Program-made: the position numbers and the translations under genes
The notes under the pieces: generated by a model
What the model saw: the letters and a program-made list of their open reading frames with translations, nothing else
Databases searched by the model: none
Told to the model about the DNA's origin: nothing
Shown here: positions 19,642 through 22,805 of the stretch, piece after piece
How positions within the stretch are numbered: position 1 is the stretch's first letter
Layout of the letters: every line of letters starts with the position of its first letter
Assembly: GCA_010015675.1 (NCBI GenBank)
Contig: ML977012.1
Location: 296,565-319,369, forward strand
DNA from: Byssothecium circinans
Taxonomy: Eukaryota; Ascomycota; Dothideomycetes; Pleosporales; Massarinaceae
Length of the DNA stretch: 22,805 nucleotides
Reading direction: 5' to 3'

Positions 19642-20413
19642 ATGGCCGTTAAATCCCATCTTGAGCGTACCCTCCGCTAGGCAATACTCTTCGCCGTCAT
19701 CGCCGCACTGGCCCATTTAATCTCCGCCGGCTTCATAGGCATCAGCTTTTCCTCTATCATTACCCTGATTTACCTCGCACGTAACCGCCACAAAACCTCC
19801 TCACCTTCCATCATCACCTTTGCAACCGCCCAACCAGAGGAAGGCAATTCATGAGGGTTCGTCGACTACATGTTGTGGACCATGGATTTTGTGACTTTCG
19901 GAGCGTATCTTGGTGTGTTGGTTGTAATCTAGGGGATCCTTCCACGCGATAGGAGGATCAGGTATTATTGGGGTCAGAGGACTGGCGATACTATGTTGGT
20001 TACGTATAGTACCATGCTGTTGATGGGGAATATGTAAGTTGCCAAATAATAGATATTCTCTTTAGTGTTCTTTGCGTCTTTGCTTCGGCTCTATAGCTCT
20101 CCCTTACTTCCAACGCTCTCCCTTTCGCTGTTTGGGAATCAGCTAACACATACATATAGATCGCAGTGTTATCCATGCCTTCCTCTTCCTAGCCAATACA
20201 CCAAAGCTATTGTCACTGTCCATGTTGCGTTATGGCCGCAAGGAGGAGCTTGAGTGTCCACATTGTCACCATATAGTAGGCGGAGAAGGTAAAGGGAAAG
20301 ATACGGAGAAAAGGGGAGAGGGATACAGTCTTCTGAGGGGCGAGGAGTGTGATGAAGATGGCGCTGGAAGGGCCAATGATGAGACTGTGGAGGAGAATGT
20401 ACTTGACGTGTAG
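19642..20413 (+). pseudogene. Small multi-pass membrane protein gene broken by three stop codons
   Basis: From the ATG at 19642 (CACCATGG context) one frame reads through exon 19642-20033 and, after a 133-bp intron (GTAAGT, AGCTAACA branch, CGCAG acceptor at 20166), exon 20167-20413. The total would be 212 residues. Three stops interrupt exon 1: TAG at codon 13 (19678-19680), TGA at codon 71 (19852-19854) and TAG at codon 97 (19930-19932). All can arise by single C-to-T or G-to-A transitions. The reading has hydrophobic segments (ILFAVIAALAHLISAGFIG, FGAYLGVLVV, IVIHAFLFLA) and a cytoplasmic-type tail with CPHCH and a Glu/Asp-rich end. It resembles small fungal membrane proteins of unknown role. 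Intact splice sites and frame suggest recent inactivation. Confidence 0.7.
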
Positions 20414-20733
20414 AGTGAAAGAGGTATTCAAGGGCGAATCGATCGAAGGGGTAGAACTACTGGCAGAGTTCGTTGGTCGAGGAGGTCTGGTCACGGTTTG
20501 CAACCAATTGTACGGATCGAGTGGTACTGCTAGGAGACGATATGCTGATGACGATAATGTGGTTCGTTTAAGGGCTGAATCAAGCGGCCTTGATATGCTT
20601 TTTGATTCGACCGGTTGCGCATTATGCGATACAAACGTGGTTTTAATGTACAGAAGCCAGAATGTCATTCAAGAGACTCCTTCTTATAGATCATGACACG
20701 CTCGCTCCCATCCGGCCCTTACCCCTCAATTTG
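20414..20733. other. Spacer between convergent genes
   Basis: Nothing recognised. It lies between the 3' ends of the broken membrane-protein gene (+) and the SnoaL-like gene (-), so it should hold both 3' flanks. Confidence 0.35.
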
Positions 20734-21351
20734 TCAGTGCAGCGAGTACTCCTTGCCGGGATACACCTCTCCCGCATCCCACTTCACATCCATCAGAAAT
20801 GCACACACCATCGGTACACGGGAAGAAAAACTTACGTGTTCAGCAATACAACCCCCCTCCCACCGAAACCGATCGACGACCTCGCCAAAGGTTGCAGTCT
20901 GGTAGTTCAACCAGCCCTGATTTGTCGCCGCATCGAAAGTCGTTCGTAACGGGGTGATATCCTGAGACGCCCAGATAGGAGACAAAATGTTCCAAGCGGA
21001 GTCGAATCCGTTCTCAGCAGCGGGGTTATGGTTCTATCGGAGTGAGCATCAGCGACTTCTCATACAAATTTACCCATGGAATGGATGGTACGGAAAACGT
21101 ACAATGTAGTCTTTGACGATGTAGGTAAAAGCCTCTGTGATATTCTGGTCGTAGATGAAGACTTTGGCGAAAGCGTTGAAACGCGCTTCTGTTGTCTTCG
21201 CGTCTGGAGGTGGGTTTATGCGGACGCATGGTGCTGGTTTGGGTGGGCTGGCTTGACGTATGTCCAGCAGCTGCCTTTCAGGGACCGCGATAGGGTTGGC
21301 GAAGAGGCCACTCGTGAGTGCCGAAACTATGAAGAGAGAGGTTGCGCGCAT
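20734..21351 (-). CDS. Secreted SnoaL-like protein (NTF2-like fold)
   Basis: Minus-strand exons 21103-21351, 20836-21033 and 20734-20781 give 164 residues. Introns are 69 bp (GTACGT...TAG) and 54 bp (GTAAGT...AAG, CTGAT branch). Residues 1-18 form a signal peptide (cut near LFA|NP). The mature part has the SnoaL-like order seen in predicted aldol-condensation-type proteins: FNAFAKVFIYDQ, then KDYI-NHNP across the first splice, GEVVDRFRWEGG, and AEH-WDAGE across the second splice. Splicing joins motifs that are conserved in the family, which supports both introns. SnoaL relatives catalyse cyclisation or aldol steps in polyketide pathways, but many secreted fungal members are uncharacterised, so enzymatic activity is inferred. 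The second intron is a multiple of three without a stop, so an unspliced form would add 18 residues in frame. Confidence 0.88.
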
Positions 21352-21779
21352 CTTGATCGATTTCGTAGTAGGACTGAGTTAATGCTTGGAAATATTGAAT
21401 TGAACGAGGGCAGTTATCCATCTTATATGCTAAAAGACAAGGTTGGGGAAATGACGGCATGCTCGGCAATCATTAAGTTGAGGAGCAATTACTGATGCTG
21501 GGATTAAGAATCTTGTCGGCTCAGGGTTCTGTGCGTTTCAAGTTTACTACTGCATTTAGTCGTACTTGCATACGGACCGACCTATAGCAGAGATCTGGAA
21601 AGAAACAACCAGGACAATCGTGGAGAGCATATTAATTTTCGACAAATAGGGCCGCAACTAGTATACCTAATTTCCAATCTTAGCTTTCAAGAGGGAGACG
21701 TGCAATTATAGAAGGGTCTAGCCGGCATCCCAGTGTTAGAAAGGCCTGGCCGAACACCCATTCAAGCGGCTTGGACATG
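21352..21779. other. Upstream region of the SnoaL-like gene
   Basis: No gene recognised. It should include the SnoaL-like gene's promoter (transcribed leftward). Only short ORFs on both strands. Confidence 0.35.
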
Positions 21780-22490
21780 ACTTTTGTGAAAGCAGACTCA
21801 CGGCCATCCTCACCTCCAACAATACTGCCCCTACAACATCTTCTCTCTTCCTCTCAAACTTCCCACATTCCAAGCACAATCTACAGATCTCCCACCAAGC
21901 CACTCTCCCCACGAAGCCAAGCAACCTCATTGCCCGCCAACTCTGGCGTGTGCACCAAACTTCACGATTCCTCTCACATCCCAAGCCTTAAATCAACCTG
22001 TACGCCTCCTGTATGTGCGCTCACAGCCACTCTCCTGTCTTTAGTCCTCATTCTGTGGTCATGGTCAATAAACTCGGTAAAGTGTAGCAAGGCGAGCTGT
22101 GTCAAGGGTTGGGCCGATGAATGTGGGGCCAAAGCGAGTGCGTCGATGTATATTCTGTTTATGAGGTGCTTATGCGTGGACATGAGAAGAAGAGGAAGGA
22201 GGCATGGGTCAACAAAAATATGCACCTTCCACATTTCGCATGGTGCCCTGCCACTCTGCGTTGGAATCCGTGATGGGGTGCAAGGAGGATAGGTATCCTG
22301 AATTATTGATCAAAATACCAACGACTCTACCGAAGGTTTCTAATACTGCGCAGACGGCATCGTTGATACTGGTTCGGTCTGCGACATCTGGACGGAGGGA
22401 TGGGATGCTGGGTCCGGCACGTTCCTCTTATGCTGTGCCGGCTTTGATTACTTCGACTACAGTACCTACAGTCAATAGGTGAGAGCTAGC
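21780..22490 (-). pseudogene. Short-chain dehydrogenase/reductase relic
   Basis: Read leftward, pieces of a classical SDR appear in order but in different frames. 22206-22410 gives DVADRTSINDAV, FGRVVGILINNSGYLSS (the NNAG motif) and a VEGAYF strand. 21974-22160 gives SSAQPLTQLALLHFTEF and VAVSAHTGGVQVDL, where the catalytic Tyr and Lys of YxxxK are both Gln. 21902-21943 gives ELAGNEVAWLRGE, and about 21800-21846 gives DVVGAVLLEVRM. The N-terminal TGxxxGIG nucleotide-binding motif is not found; the relic stops near a transposon-type end at 22537. Intact relatives are cytosolic NAD(P)-dependent oxidoreductases. At least three frameshifts and several stops make it non-functional. Confidence 0.8.
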
Positions 22491-22536
22491 CCCGACGGAC
22501 TATCATAGATGATGTACCAGCTTTACCGTGTCCGTG

Positions 22537-22566
22537 CGCGTAACGCCCGGATTCGCGTAACGCCCG
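22537..22566. repeat. Tandem 13-bp motif, probable transposon terminal repeat
   Basis: CGCGTAACGCCCG occurs at 22537-22549 and 22554-22566, a 17-bp period equal to that of the pogo element's right end. It adjoins AT-rich sequence. I infer a second Tc1/mariner- or pogo-type element whose other end lies outside the window. Confidence 0.45.
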
Positions 22567-22805
22567 CCTTTTACTAGGAAAATTAAAGAAAATAAGTAAC
22601 TTTAAAGCTATATAACTTTTTAATTACTTTTTCTTTTTAAAAGCTTCCTTAACTAAAGTTATAGAGAAAAACTATCTTTATAACTTTAAAATTTTAGTTT
22701 TTTAATAATATGTAAGACAGTATATAGGCACCGAGAGCATATTGTAGAGCGAGTCGACTGATGTATTGGTGTGGCTCAGGAGTCAAGGCTATATAGGAGG
22801 TAGGC
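22567..22805. other. AT-rich stretch, possible RIP-degraded transposon body
   Basis: From about 22575 to 22710 the sequence is almost entirely A and T with repeated CTTTAAA and TATAACTTT words and no ORF. It follows directly on the tandem terminal motif. The last 90 bases return to mixed composition with nothing recognised. Confidence 0.45.

Noticed and set aside
20213..20668. 151-codon minus-strand ORF
   Set aside because: It runs antisense to the second exon of the membrane-protein relic and its 3' flank; hydrophobicity arises from the complementary sequence.
2762..21351. A secondary-metabolite gene cluster (FAD oxidoreductase, P450, SnoaL-like)
   Set aside because: No backbone enzyme, transporter or pathway regulator is visible, and the three genes are separated by long non-coding stretches and relics.
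1..22805. tRNA, rRNA or CRISPR features
   Set aside because: I saw no cloverleaf-compatible T-loop and anticodon pattern, no rRNA-like sequence and no regularly spaced repeat array.

Overview
The window looks like a gene-poor accessory region of a filamentous ascomycete genome. The genes carry short spliceosomal introns of 47-79 bp with GTANGT/GTGAGT-like donors and CTAAC/CTGAT-like branch sites. Typical fungal families are present: a secreted BBE-type FAD oxidoreductase, a fungal P450, a fungal rhodopsin-domain membrane protein and a secreted SnoaL-like protein. There is also a Fot1/pogo transposon inactivated by C-to-T and G-to-A transitions, as expected from repeat-induced point mutation (RIP). 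A Dothideomycete (Pleosporales-like) source is a guess from general resemblance.

Layout. 1-2085: decayed pogo/Fot1 transposon with transposase relic and inverted ends. 2762-4434 (+): three-exon secreted FAD oxidoreductase. 4435-9241: mostly non-coding, with unrecognised coding relics (4961-5743), a 130-bp MITE-like element (6181-6310) and two small minus-strand ORFs (6888-7211, 8059-8286). 9242-12365 (+): five-exon gene for a 972-residue protein of unknown function with a disordered front half and two C-terminal membrane segments. 12366-12580: AT-rich spacer. 12580-13275 (-): relic of a proline iminopeptidase-like hydrolase. 13998-15672 (+): two-exon cytochrome P450. 15703-16287 (-): doubtful ORF. 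17426-18726 (+): five-exon seven-helix protein. 19642-20413 (+): two-exon membrane-protein gene broken by three stops but with usable splice sites. 20734-21351 (-): three-exon secreted SnoaL-like protein. 21780-22490 (-): short-chain dehydrogenase relic cut off near a second transposon-type end (22537-22566), followed by AT-rich sequence to the window end.

Five multi-exon genes appear intact (FAD oxidoreductase, 972-residue protein, P450, rhodopsin-domain protein, SnoaL-like protein). They lie among at least three recognisable dead host genes and transposon debris. The FAD oxidoreductase, P450 and SnoaL-like protein are enzyme types common in secondary metabolism, but no backbone enzyme (PKS, NRPS, terpene synthase) is visible. 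I therefore do not call a biosynthetic cluster. I did not find a convincing new multi-gene system. The most notable points are the shared 17-bp period of two transposon-type ends, the stop inside a catalytic motif, the three-stop membrane-protein gene and an in-frame, stop-free 54-nt intron.
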